From NCBI GenBank assembly GCA_947492105.1, contig CANLMN010000002.1, positions 62,001 through 126,000 on the forward strand: 64,000 nucleotides of DNA, read 5' to 3'. Each line of letters starts with the position of its first letter. The first letter of the stretch is position 1. Made by a program: the position numbers and the translations under genes. This document shows positions 46,604 to 55,314 of this stretch, in pieces. Origin of the DNA: an uncultured Aquimarina sp. Its GTDB lineage: Bacteria; Bacteroidota; Bacteroidia; Flavobacteriales; Flavobacteriaceae. The notes under the pieces are model-generated. The model did no database searches and was not told the DNA's origin. It worked only from the letters and a program-made list of their open reading frames with translations.

Positions 46604-47322
46604 TAATTAAATAAGTAGGTAATAGAACCTAATTGTTGTGCGCGATCTGAAACATCAAATTGCGCTCGGTTTGCATACTTTAAAGCACTATCATGCAAAC
46701 AACCATTATTAGAGTTAGAAGCCGCCGTATTAATCTCAGAACGAATTACGTGTCCGTGATTATTAACAACAATATTGACAACAATTTTACCCCTATTACT
46801 GCAAGTATATACTGGGTTAGGTAACTTAGAAGCTTTTCGTTTAACTAAACTATAACTGATTGAGCTATCATGATTGGCCGATTCTTTTATAGTCGTTTTC
46901 GCTTTTTCGTTACCTTTCCCTCTTGTGTTATCATCTTTTTTTTCTTCGGTTGTTTTTTCTGCAATATCCTCTGTACCCGACTCACTATCTGCAGATTCAC
47001 TTACAGACTTTGAACCAGCACTTAACTTCTGATTCAATTCTGACAATCGCTGCTCAAATGCCTCTTGATCCATTTTTGTCTCATGATTAAAAGCTTGATG
47101 CGTTTTTGTAATCGCAGAAACCACCTTTGATTCGAGGATTGGCTCTGGAATTTCTTCTGGAATCTGTTCCGCCAAATAATCCATCGCTTGCAGCTCTAAC
47201 AAAAGTTCTTTTTGCGATTCGGATTGATTCGATAAGGCTATATTATGTAATGACAATACAAATAACGCCATAAAGAGTGTTGCAATGATCAACGCTTTAT
47301 GCTTGTCAAAAAAATCATTCAT
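46600..47322 (-). CDS. TonB-like single-pass membrane protein
   Basis: The ATG at 47322 gives 240 aa (MNDFFDKHKALIIATLF). One transmembrane helix (about residues 11-30) is followed by an acidic segment, a coiled-coil (EAFEQRLSELNQKL) and a Ser/Glu/Lys-rich linker. The C-terminal domain resembles TonB/TolA (YTCSNRGKIVVNIVVNNHGHV, ending LGSITYLFNY), with two cysteines possibly forming a disulfide. This shape fits an energy-transducer-like protein, though the Pro/Lys linker typical of TonB is missing. It lies 46 bp upstream-oriented to truB's end and is transcribed in the same direction. Confidence 0.75.
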   Translation of the reverse strand: MNDFFDKHKALIIATLFMALFVLSLHNIALSNQSESQKELLLELQAMDYLAEQIPEEIPEPILESKVVSAITKTHQAFNHETKMDQEAFEQRLSELNQKLSAGSKSVSESADSESGTEDIAEKTTEEKKDDNTRGKGNEKAKTTIKESANHDSSISYSLVKRKASKLPNPVYTCSNRGKIVVNIVVNNHGHVIRSEINTAASNSNNGCLHDSALKYANRAQFDVSDRAQQLGSITYLFNY

Positions 47323-47367
47323 AGTTAACAAAGGTTAGCAAAAACAGAGATAATTTTGTCAAAAAAA

Positions 47368-48075
47368 CTAATCCGAAATATCTTCGTTGCGTAGTTGCAT
47401 TTCAAACATTTTGGGTGTTACTGCATCTATAACGTTGTTATCACCTATTTTAGTACGTCTCAGTACTGATAGATACGCACCACTTTGTAATTCTTTTCCC
47501 AAGTCATGCGCTATAGAACGTATATAAGTTCCCTTGCTACAGACAATCCTAAAATCAACATTTGGCATATGAATTCCAGTGATTTCGAATTCCTGTATCG
47601 TTACAGTTCTTGCATTGATTACAACCTCTTCTCCTGCACGCGCATACTCATAAAGCCGTTTTCCATCTTTTTTGAGCGCCGAGAAGACCGGAGGACATTG
47701 CTGGATCTCTCCAGTTAATCCTTGCACTGCACTTTTAATAGTTTCTTCTGTAATATGAGCCGTATCAAAAGTTTGATCTATTTCTGTTTCTAGATCATAC
47801 GATGGTCTGGTAGCTCCTAATGTAATGGTTCCCGTATACTCCTTTACTTGCCCTTGCAGTTCTGCTATACGCTTGGTGAATTTTCCGGTACAAATCACCA
47901 ACAAACCCGTAGCCAAAGGATCTAATGTTCCTGCATGACCAACTTTTATCTTTTTGATATTAAACTGCTTACGTATCAACCAACGTAATTTGTTTACCAC
48001 CTGGAATGAGGTCCATTCTAGGGGTTTGTCGATCAATAAAATCTGTCCACTTTTATAGTCCTCTCCTTCTAGCAT
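47368..48075 (-). CDS. truB: tRNA pseudouridine(55) synthase
   Basis: Makes pseudouridine 55 in the T-loop of tRNAs. The ATG at 48075 gives 235 aa beginning MLEGEDYKSGQILLIDKPLEW. The catalytic Asp is in KVGHAGTLDPLATGLLV, YTGTITLGATRPSYDLE follows, and the C-terminal FRIVCSKGTYIRSIAHDLG is a family block. It is shorter than E. coli TruB (314 aa) because the C-terminal PUA-type domain is reduced, as usual in Bacteroidota. It lies 4 bp after uppP, in the ftsX-DUF3098-uppP-truB run. Confidence 0.96.
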   Translation of the reverse strand: MLEGEDYKSGQILLIDKPLEWTSFQVVNKLRWLIRKQFNIKKIKVGHAGTLDPLATGLLVICTGKFTKRIAELQGQVKEYTGTITLGATRPSYDLETEIDQTFDTAHITEETIKSAVQGLTGEIQQCPPVFSALKKDGKRLYEYARAGEEVVINARTVTIQEFEITGIHMPNVDFRIVCSKGTYIRSIAHDLGKELQSGAYLSVLRRTKIGDNNVIDAVTPKMFEMQLRNEDISD

Positions 48076-48079
48076 CTTC

Positions 48080-48874
48080 CTAATTAAAATATCCCAAAAC
48101 AATAGCAATCACACCCACAACGAGACAATATATCGCAAAATAAGAAAGCTTACTCTTTTTGACAATAGCAATCATCCAAGTACATGCGGCTAATCCAGCC
48201 AAGAAGGCAGCAATAAAACCAGCAAGCATCGGTACGGTATTCCCTGAACTTATAGTAAGCTCCCCTCCCAAAAGATCCTTGGCAATTTTGCCAAAGATTA
48301 AAGGAATCACCATCAAAAAAGAAAAACGAGCTGCTTTGGTCTTGTCGTTCCCCAACAAAACTGACGTAGAAATCGTTGCTCCGCTACGTGATATCCCAGG
48401 CAGCATCGCAATTGCTTGGGCAACTCCGATGACAAATGCATTTTGATAATTCACCGGTTTTTGAGTATCTTTTGCTTTGGAAGCCATCCAAAGTAATACG
48501 GCCGTAATTAATAACATGAAACCAACAAAAGCCACATTACCTCCAAAAAGCTGCTCTAATTCATCTTCCAAAAACAGACCAATACCTACTGCAGGTAACA
48601 TGGAGAGAATGATTTTTGCAGAAAACTGTGTTTCTTCATTCCACTGAAACTGCAATAGTCCTTTGAGAATATCCCAAATATCTTTTCTGAAGACAATGAT
48701 AGTACTCAATGCTGTGGCAAAATGTAAAACTACGGTAAAAAGCAAAGATTCCTCTGGAATACTATCGTCCCCTAACAGTGCTTTTCCTAATTCGAGGTGA
48801 CCACTAGAAGAGACTGGAAGAAATTCAGTCAATCCCTGAATAATTCCTAATATAATTGCATCAATAAGATCCAT
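48080..48874 (-). CDS. uppP: Undecaprenyl-diphosphate phosphatase (BacA family)
   Basis: Recycles the C55 lipid carrier at the inner membrane and can confer bacitracin resistance. The 264-aa polytopic protein shows the two family signatures IIQGLTEFLPVSSSGHLELG (residues 12-31) with the catalytic Glu and Ser, and AMLPGISRSGATISTSVLLG near residue 157 with the catalytic Arg. About eight hydrophobic helices. Its partner in the cycle, uppS, is also in this window at 9.1-9.8 kb. It is 18 bp downstream of the DUF3098 gene. Confidence 0.97.
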   Translation of the reverse strand: MDLIDAIILGIIQGLTEFLPVSSSGHLELGKALLGDDSIPEESLLFTVVLHFATALSTIIVFRKDIWDILKGLLQFQWNEETQFSAKIILSMLPAVGIGLFLEDELEQLFGGNVAFVGFMLLITAVLLWMASKAKDTQKPVNYQNAFVIGVAQAIAMLPGISRSGATISTSVLLGNDKTKAARFSFLMVIPLIFGKIAKDLLGGELTISSGNTVPMLAGFIAAFLAGLAACTWMIAIVKKSKLSYFAIYCLVVGVIAIVLGYFN

Positions 48875-48892
48875 TAAACGGGTATATATAAA

Positions 48893-49171
48893 TTATTTTT
48901 TTGAGTTTTCTGAACTATCCGGATTGAGTAAAATTGCGTAAACTTCGATCCCAAAACCTATCAAAACTAAAGTAGGAGCCAAACGTATACGTCTAAAACT
49001 ATATATTTCTGGATTAAACACATTTGGATCATCACTACCGCCACCTGCCATAAGTGTAAAACCTAAAGCAATAACAGCTAATCCAATTCCCATCATTATA
49101 TAATTCTTCTTTCCAAACACAAAATCTCCTTTGAATTTGAAATTATTTGTGATCTTCTTTTTGTTTTCCAT
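48893..49171 (-). CDS. DUF3098 family membrane protein
   Basis: A 92-aa protein with two predicted membrane helices (YIMMGIGLAVIALGFTLMAGG at about 25-45 and LAPTLVLIGFGIEVYAILL near 66-84) joined by a loop containing DDPNVFNPEIYSFRRI, the family hallmark. Conserved between ftsX and uppP in Flavobacteriaceae, hinting at a role in envelope growth, but no function is known. Confidence 0.92.
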   Translation of the reverse strand: MENKKKITNNFKFKGDFVFGKKNYIMMGIGLAVIALGFTLMAGGGSDDPNVFNPEIYSFRRIRLAPTLVLIGFGIEVYAILLNPDSSENSKK

Positions 49172-49425
49172 ATATTTTTTTGCCTTAGCTTATTTTAAGT
49201 ATTCACTATTTATAGCAGATATAATCACTATAGTACATTGTCTTTTTTATTCTACTTTTTATCTTTTCTTAATTCATAGTGCCGATAAGAAGTGCGAAAA
49301 AAGGCTATTTTTTGCCAAAATCAAAAAGGTTTACACCACTTTTAAATAACAAAAAAAACACATCCATTTATTTTTCCATCATTCCGAGCTACAAATAACC
49401 TCAACACAAACTCTAACTTAGAATT

Positions 49426-50304
49426 CTAGTAATACAGCTCGTCTGTTTGCAAATTCAAGAAACGTTGCGTAGCGATGTATGTACTGATCCATGTAATAAC
49501 AATACCCATCAATAAAATTCCAACAAATAGTATCGTAATTAAGACAGTATCACTGATAAGCCCAAGTTCGGGAAAGGTTTTGTCTAAATAGTATAACACC
49601 ACTCCCATACCCGCCATTGCTACTAGTGCTCCAATGATCCCCAGCTGCACACTCTTGCCTACAAAAGGTCTTCTAATAAATTTTTTGGTAGCTCCCACCA
49701 TCTGCATTGTCTTAATAATAAAACGCTTAGAATACACTGAAAGTCGAATAGAACTATTAATTAGTAATACTGCTATAAAGGTAAACAGTGCACTGATGAT
49801 CAAAATCCAAAAGCTAATTCGTTTAATATTATCATTTAACAATGCAATCAAGGGTTTGTCATAAGTAACCTCGTCTACAAAATCCTTTTTGGTCAAATCT
49901 GCAGAGATTTCAGCTACTTTTTCTGGAGCTACAAAGTCCGCTTTGAGATACACATCAATAGAATTTTGCAGTGGATTATAGCCCAAAAATTCTAAGAAAT
50001 TCTCTCCGATGGCAGCACTATGCTCCTCTGCTGCTTGATCTTTGGAAACATAGGTTGCAGATCGTGTAGACTCTGCCATAGTCAATGATTTTTGTAGCTG
50101 TTTTACCTCTACCTCTTTTGCACTATCCTTTAAATAAATAGTCAACGCTATTTTTTCCTTAAAATGATCTGCTACCTTTTTGGTATTCAACACCAACAAA
50201 CCCAACACCCCTAATAGAAACAACACTAACGAAATACTAATTACTACCGAAAAATAGGAAGAAATCAATCTACGTTTTTGGTATTTTTCAAAAGAAGTAC
50301 TCAT
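49426..50304 (-). CDS. ftsX: Cell division protein FtsX
   Basis: Membrane subunit of the FtsEX complex that activates septal peptidoglycan hydrolases. The 292-aa protein has an N-terminal helix (ISSYFSVVISISLVLFLLGVLGLLVLN), an extracytoplasmic domain (about 50-165: KIALTIYLKDSAKEVEVKQL), and three C-terminal helices. A cytoplasmic loop (IIKTMQMVGATKKFIRRPF) holds the family-conserved MQMVGAT. The ATP-binding partner ftsE is not adjacent, which is usual in Bacteroidota. It heads the ftsX-DUF3098-uppP-truB run, though a 254-bp gap follows. Confidence 0.95.
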   Translation of the reverse strand: MSTSFEKYQKRRLISSYFSVVISISLVLFLLGVLGLLVLNTKKVADHFKEKIALTIYLKDSAKEVEVKQLQKSLTMAESTRSATYVSKDQAAEEHSAAIGENFLEFLGYNPLQNSIDVYLKADFVAPEKVAEISADLTKKDFVDEVTYDKPLIALLNDNIKRISFWILIISALFTFIAVLLINSSIRLSVYSKRFIIKTMQMVGATKKFIRRPFVGKSVQLGIIGALVAMAGMGVVLYYLDKTFPELGLISDTVLITILFVGILLMGIVITWISTYIATQRFLNLQTDELYY

Positions 50305-50952
50305 CTATAATTTATTTTTTATATCCATCAGTGAGTTACAGTCACAAAACTACAACACAGCAAATCCTCTACTATATCTAACTCGGATACCTATCAAATA
50401 GTATCATATCCTGCTTTCTTTGAAGTGATCATTTTTTTCAATGCTTCAAGTCTTAGCAAATATAAAACAGAAAATTAGAAGTTAACACTATCCGCAATAA
50501 ATTATGGATTTATCTAGGCATTAAAAATAGAATTACCCCTGTCTTATCCAATTTGCAGACCGCAAAACACCGAAAAAACTAGTACCCCTATTTTACAACT
50601 GACCTCCACCACCACGCCATCATACTATAAAGCTATTCCCAAACACACAATACACCTCGTACAACACCACCCAATTAAGCTCCCATTTCGAACACGAATC
50701 ACAAAACACATTATCACACGATTAACTTATGCAAAAAATTAAGAAAACTTTAACTACTACTTAAATTAACATAATTTTAAGCCATTATGTCAAAAAAATA
50801 ATTTTTAAAAATCTGTTGCGCTGCATACTAGACAAATTTTCTGTTTGTTAACAAACAAATTAAACGAAAACGTTATATTTCATTTTGTATTCAAATAATA
50901 ATAATTATTCAATCATTTAGTTATAATTAAACACAAATCAAAACAAATAGAC
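50305..50952. other. Long divergent spacer upstream of the lyase-like gene
   Basis: About 650 bp with no recognised gene or MITE. Notable are two short palindromes near 50843-50874 (listed separately). TATATTTC at 50874-50881 is a 7-of-8 match to the -7 box, 70 bp before the lyase-like gene. Confidence 0.4.
50843..50874 (+). promoter_or_regulatory. Two adjacent palindromes, possible operator
   Basis: GTTTGTTAACAAAC (50843-50856) is a perfect 14-bp palindrome. AACGAAAACGTT (50863-50874) has inverted AACG/CGTT ends around AAAA. Their centres are 19 bp apart, about two helical turns, and they lie about 80-110 bp before the start of the lyase-like gene. The layout resembles paired regulator sites; no regulator is identified. 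Confidence 0.4.
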
Positions 50953-51981
50953 ATGAAAACAATCATTTTTAAAACAAAAAAACTAAGCGCTACACTATTA
51001 TTAGCAATTGCAATCTCTTGTTCAACCGAAGAAGATCTCAAAAACACTCAGAGCGTATCTAATACCTCTACTCAAGAAAAGAAGGTAGAAGACAGTAACT
51101 CCATTTGTGACCAAGAAAATGGAATCAACCCAACTTCTTCACTAGACAACTCTCAAAACGAAAGGCTCTATTTATATAAAGACCTCGGTTTTGATCTCAC
51201 TAAAGAACCTGACCTCAATGAAGCTGGTAATAATCAAATCGATAGAATCTTAGATGACAGGACCTGCGCCTATAATTACGCTCAGACTGAGGCAATGTAT
51301 AATAACGGCAATACAACTTCTACAGGAAAATTTGGTCAATACAGGATTAAAGCTGGCTCTAACAACAAGGACGACCTTCAACCAAGAATAGAACGTGCTA
51401 CGCAACCAATTAAGGATACTGACCTTGTACCTAGTTCTAGTGTAACGTTCAATGGTGATGTTGTAATTAAATCTGTTGGATTCAATGAGGAACTAGCCTC
51501 TGACCCTACTCAATTCAACGACAGAAATGGCACATATATAGCACAAGCCAAAGGCACAGATTCTGTTTCCATAAATGCCAGAAAAATGAATCCTAATGTA
51601 CCAAAAGATCCTGCGATAGCGCTAATCTTAGTAAAGCCATCTACTCAAGATCAGTCTAAGTTTAAATTCTATCTAGAAATGGTCAACAAACGCGGAGGAG
51701 TTGGTGCAAAGGAAAGAGCTATAATAGATCTAAAATTTGAATGTGACAGGGATGATCTCATAGGAGTACAGTTCATAAACCAGGTCGAAAACGGTACGCA
51801 CGAAATAGTCGTAAACTTAAAAAACAAAAGTAAGAATGAACCCGTATCAAGCAATACTTTTGACGTACCAAATCCTGAAGCAGCAGAATCTATTAAAATA
51901 CGTTATGGTGCGTATAGATGTCATTTTGGAGAAGCTGAGATCTTATGGAAAAATGTCTCTGTAGAAAACAAGAAATCCTAA
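50953..51981 (+). CDS. Jelly-roll lipoprotein resembling polysaccharide lyases
   Basis: A 342-aa lipoprotein (lipobox IAISC, Cys23) with a Ser/Thr-rich linker to about residue 75. The rest looks like a concanavalin-type jelly roll of alginate/glucuronan-lyase type: FGQYRIKAGSNNKDDLQPRIE near 127-147 (the R..E pattern on a strand), GTYIAQAKGTDS near 193-204, KFKFYLEMVNKRGG, and a C-terminal IRYGAYRCHFGEAEILWKNV, which reads like the closing strand of such lyases. I cannot assign a PL family. It may act on a uronic-acid polymer related to the neighbouring rhamnose genes, which is inference. Confidence 0.55.
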   Translation: MKTIIFKTKKLSATLLLAIAISCSTEEDLKNTQSVSNTSTQEKKVEDSNSICDQENGINPTSSLDNSQNERLYLYKDLGFDLTKEPDLNEAGNNQIDRILDDRTCAYNYAQTEAMYNNGNTTSTGKFGQYRIKAGSNNKDDLQPRIERATQPIKDTDLVPSSSVTFNGDVVIKSVGFNEELASDPTQFNDRNGTYIAQAKGTDSVSINARKMNPNVPKDPAIALILVKPSTQDQSKFKFYLEMVNKRGGVGAKERAIIDLKFECDRDDLIGVQFINQVENGTHEIVVNLKNKSKNEPVSSNTFDVPNPEAAESIKIRYGAYRCHFGEAEILWKNVSVENKKS

Positions 51982-52077
51982 TAACTAAAGTAGGCCTACC
52001 AACTGGTTTAATAATAAGCTATAAGTGCATTTGATTACAGACAAATTATTTTCTGTAGACATACGTATCGTTGCTAA

Positions 52078-52233
52078 TATCAAATTAGATAAATGTCGTA
52101 TATCGACTTGTTCTTTTCACATCTAAATGCCTTGTAAATACACTCCATAGCTAATGCTATGCAATAGAATTACGCTGTTTTTACATAAAAAAAGAACAAT
52201 GTCATTAATACGAATTTATACAGCTAAATTGTA
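52078..52233. mobile_element. MITE-like element, family C, copy C2
   Basis: 156 bp from TATCAAATTAGATAAA to GCTAAATTGTA, core CATAGCTAATGCTATGC. Flanked by TAA at 52075-52077 and 52234-52236. Confidence 0.87.
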
Positions 52234-52265
52234 TAATTCTTATTATAGCGAAACCATGGTTATAA

Positions 52266-52339
52266 TACCATTTATCCTTTGAATTTACTGAGATAAAATT
52301 TTACTTTTTCTTTCTGGTAAATTCAAACGACAAATGGCA
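52266..52339. mobile_element. MITE-like element, family A, copy A6 (internally deleted, 74 bp)
   Basis: TACCATTTATCC ... CAAATGGCA with the centre missing; the junction (AAAATTTTACTTTTTC) differs from that of A4/A5. Flanked by TAA at 52263-52265 and 52340-52342. It lies 32 bp beyond C2. Confidence 0.87.
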
Positions 52340-52421
52340 TAAATTAGCCCTCAATTGATCGAAAAATCAAAATCTTATTAGGTAGACAAACTTTGTCACG
52401 GGAAAGATCGTGGAGTACAAG

Positions 52422-52449
52422 ACCAGAGCCATTTTATGCTCTGGTTTTT
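52422..52449 (+). terminator. Intrinsic terminator downstream of the lyase-like gene
   Basis: Perfect 8-bp stem ACCAGAGC / GCTCTGGT with an 8-nt loop and TTTTT on the plus strand. It is 440 bp after the lyase-like stop because C2 and A6 lie between, so the gene may have been separated from its terminator by element insertion. Confidence 0.75.
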
Positions 52450-52500
52450 CTTGTTAGCTCTAAAAAAAAACGAAATTTCGGAGCCTATCTATTTGTTATA

Positions 52501-53553
52501 CTAAATAGCATTCCCTATTCCTACGAGAACCACAGACATCAAAATAACCACAATCCCCGAGGCAATTGTCCATTTGGTCTTTTTGGCAACTCCACTCCAT
52601 TCTTTGCGATAGACTCCCCAAAGATTAGCAGTCAAAATAATAGTAGACATATGTAAGATCCATGAACTGGCACCATTCCCCAATTTACTCTCTCCCATTC
52701 CATAAAAAAAGAATTGCAAAAACCATATCGTTCCTGCCAAGGACGAAAACAACATATTTCTTGAAATTGGTGTTTTAGTGTTTGTAAAATCTTGATAAGA
52801 CTTGTTTTTGAGACTCAATACAGTTGTCCATACTAGATTAGACACTAATCCACCCCAAAGAATCACTACAAAGGTGACATTATTTTGATACAAAGGATCA
52901 AAGCCTAGATCAACAGCCGCATCTGCTAATGGTTTTCCTGCCTCTATTCCAAAACTAAAAAAAGAACTTAATATCCCAGACAGCACTGCTACAATCAACC
53001 CTTTTGCCAGATTAAACTCCGAAACACTTTTCTTTTTTTCTTCATCAGACAACTCCTTTTCTTTCAAAACCCCTGCTTTTCCGCATACAGCAATACCTAT
53101 AACACAAACCAAAACCCCCAGTAACACAATTTGACCTCCGGAACTCCCTAACATATCTGTAAAAGACACTTTTCCTTCTTCTGGTTTTATATTATAGTAG
53201 ACCGAAGGGACTATTGCCCCAAAGGCAGCGCAGAAACCCAAGACTACAGAATTCCCAAGTGACATTCCCAAATATCGCACACCAAGTCCATAAGACAAAC
53301 CACCCACTCCCCAAAGCAATCCCATTATAAAAGTAAAAAACAAGACACTACTGGAGCTTTCTGCTATAATATTTGCAAACCCTGGCACTGTTAACCAAGC
53401 CGCAATAGGTGGCACAATAAGCCAAGACATAACGCCCCCCACCATCCAATAGGTTTCCCACGCCCATCCTTTGACTCTATTATATGGCATATAAAAACTA
53501 CCGGCCGCAATGCCTCCTATCGAATGAAATAACACTCCTAATATTGCTTGCAT
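52501..53553 (-). CDS. rhaT: L-rhamnose/proton symporter RhaT
   Basis: Imports L-rhamnose with protons. The 350-aa protein has ten predicted membrane helices. The N-terminus (LGVLFHSIGGIAAGSFYMPY then VKGWAWETYWMVGGVMSWLI) aligns by eye with the E. coli RhaT start, which has the same FY.P...VK.W.WE pattern. A cytoplasmic basic loop follows helix five (KEKELSDEEKKKSVSE). It lies 39 bp after the isomerase-like gene on the same strand, forming a transport/isomerisation pair. Rhamnose is the expected substrate given the neighbouring GH78 enzyme. Confidence 0.93.
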   Translation of the reverse strand: MQAILGVLFHSIGGIAAGSFYMPYNRVKGWAWETYWMVGGVMSWLIVPPIAAWLTVPGFANIIAESSSSVLFFTFIMGLLWGVGGLSYGLGVRYLGMSLGNSVVLGFCAAFGAIVPSVYYNIKPEEGKVSFTDMLGSSGGQIVLLGVLVCVIGIAVCGKAGVLKEKELSDEEKKKSVSEFNLAKGLIVAVLSGILSSFFSFGIEAGKPLADAAVDLGFDPLYQNNVTFVVILWGGLVSNLVWTTVLSLKNKSYQDFTNTKTPISRNMLFSSLAGTIWFLQFFFYGMGESKLGNGASSWILHMSTIILTANLWGVYRKEWSGVAKKTKWTIASGIVVILMSVVLVGIGNAI

Positions 53554-53592
53554 ACTTTATTTATTTAACATTCTTTAGTTACAAAAATGACT

Positions 53593-55005
53593 CTAACAAA
53601 TCTTTACCACATTCAAATCCAACAGCCTACCTAGTTTATCAATTTTTTTTGCAATATGCCCGACCCCAATTGCACAATGATGTGCAGGACCTTGTTTTGA
53701 CCACTCGTTCATAAATGCACGAGCCCCTATAGAGAAACGATAACGGCTATTCGTATTTCCGATTTGCAGTGTAGGACCTTCTACAGACATTCCTTCTGCC
53801 ACTAACAAAAACACTTCATCACTCCCTTCTACTACTGACAATAAGGTCACTGGACCATGCTGTACCGTCATTTGTATAGACAAGCCTTTTCCCGGTTTGC
53901 CATGGTACACCGGCAAAGGCACCAATTGCACATTTCCTTCTGCAATGGCAAAATGAGCCGGTCCGTCATGTCCTAACATAATAATATCATCCTTAAAATC
54001 CATTGCATAGAATTCGGAAAACGATCCCCCTACACCAAAAGCATCCATAATTTTCATTGCTTGAGCATTTTTTACCTCATACTCGCCTGCAACAGGTACA
54101 TTTTTGCCTGTAAGCAATGTATTTCCTGCAATAACTGAAGTTACAATGTTTTCATATTCGTTTGCTGTTTCTCCCTCATAGTAATATGCCAGCGACCCTA
54201 AGTTGTGATGAGACACTAATTTATCCAACGCTACCGATGTTTTGGCAGCACGTTTTATTTCTTCTTCCTCACAAGCAGCAACTACCTCAAAGGTGGTATA
54301 AAACTCTTTGATTTTCTCACGTACTTCGGCATCCGTAGCCTGATCTCTGTATTTTTTTAGTTCGCACATTTCTACGATTTCGATATGGGTTCCGAATGCG
54401 ACTGATTGTTTGGTCAAATCCGAATACACATCAAGCATGCCGCCATAGTAATGCCCTAGAACCCCCAAACGATTCGTACTCATCACAGCAGCAACCGTAG
54501 CTGCGTCAATCCAATCCTGAATATCATCCCAAACCAATTGCTCTCCGAGGTATCCAGTAACAAACTCATAGGCTATTCTAGCACGATTAAACACATTTGC
54601 CAATTCGGGAACCGAACAAGCCTGACAATGAGCGAGCCACTCTCCGGTCATAAGCCCTCTATCTCCTAATTGATTAAATTTCTCATAATCAATTGCAGCC
54701 ACAGGCTGAATGTTTAGTATTATTAGCGGACACTTTAACTTTTGAGCTATAGGTAATACCGTTGAAGACAAGGCGTATGTCGAAACATACAAAAACACCA
54801 TTGCTACATCCTCAGTTTTCAATAAATCTGCTGTGACCCGTGCTTTCTCAGGCGAATCTACCAATCCCGCATTGACAACCTCTGCTCCAAACTCACTCAT
54901 TTTATCCGCGATTTGCTCTTGATACCCCTCCAAGCGTTCTAGCAAACCATCGAACTGCGGCCAGTATGTATCTAATCCAATACCAAATAATCCTACTTTT
55001 ATCAT
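53593..55005 (-). CDS. L-fucose/L-arabinose isomerase family protein
   Basis: A 470-aa cytoplasmic protein of the AraA/FucI-like fold. The N-terminal Rossmann domain begins VGLFGIGLDTYWPQFDGLLERL. The middle domain has LGHYYGGMLDVYSDLT near residue 182, where AraA-type enzymes keep the substrate-binding His, and VSHHNLGSLAYYYEG near 270. The C-terminal barrel contains EFYAMDFKDDIIMLGHDGPAHF near 335-356, supplying Asp/Glu/His candidates for the metal site, and GPAHHCAIGVGH near 440. It is not similar by eye to classical RhaA. Coupling to rhaT suggests it isomerises L-rhamnose or a related deoxysugar; not proven. Confidence 0.85.
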   Translation of the reverse strand: MIKVGLFGIGLDTYWPQFDGLLERLEGYQEQIADKMSEFGAEVVNAGLVDSPEKARVTADLLKTEDVAMVFLYVSTYALSSTVLPIAQKLKCPLIILNIQPVAAIDYEKFNQLGDRGLMTGEWLAHCQACSVPELANVFNRARIAYEFVTGYLGEQLVWDDIQDWIDAATVAAVMSTNRLGVLGHYYGGMLDVYSDLTKQSVAFGTHIEIVEMCELKKYRDQATDAEVREKIKEFYTTFEVVAACEEEEIKRAAKTSVALDKLVSHHNLGSLAYYYEGETANEYENIVTSVIAGNTLLTGKNVPVAGEYEVKNAQAMKIMDAFGVGGSFSEFYAMDFKDDIIMLGHDGPAHFAIAEGNVQLVPLPVYHGKPGKGLSIQMTVQHGPVTLLSVVEGSDEVFLLVAEGMSVEGPTLQIGNTNSRYRFSIGARAFMNEWSKQGPAHHCAIGVGHIAKKIDKLGRLLDLNVVKIC

Positions 55006-55034
55006 ATCTATTTATTCAAAACACATCAATATAT

Positions 55035-55178
55035 CACTGACTAATAATTCACATCCTTTTTCTACTGTTTTTTCACTAGAAAATTAAATTGTAGCCACGG
55101 CTATGCTCAAATTTCATGGTTCAAACCAGGAAAAAATAGTTCAACTATTTTGATCTACAATTACATTGTAACGGGTAT
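55035..55178. mobile_element. MITE-like element, family B, copy B8 (left end decayed)
   Basis: Clear from ACTAATAATTC through CACTAGAAAATTAAA, core TGTAGCCACGGCTATGC, to GTAACGGGTA; right flank TTA. The outer left about 15 bp cannot be aligned. It lies between the isomerase and rhamnosidase genes. Confidence 0.83.
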
Positions 55179-55314
55179 TATTTGATTCGCCAAGCATCTT
55201 GCTATAATTCATTTTGGCTCCTCTACAACGACCCCCTACATTTCATGACATTCTACATTCATTGTTATTACCCCAAAACACGACACAGTTTCTTGTTCAA
55301 ATCAAAACCATCCA

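Noticed and set aside
52393-52656. Plus-strand frame overlapping the 3' end of rhaT and a terminator
   Set aside because: It reads through an intrinsic terminator hairpin and antisense to rhaT.
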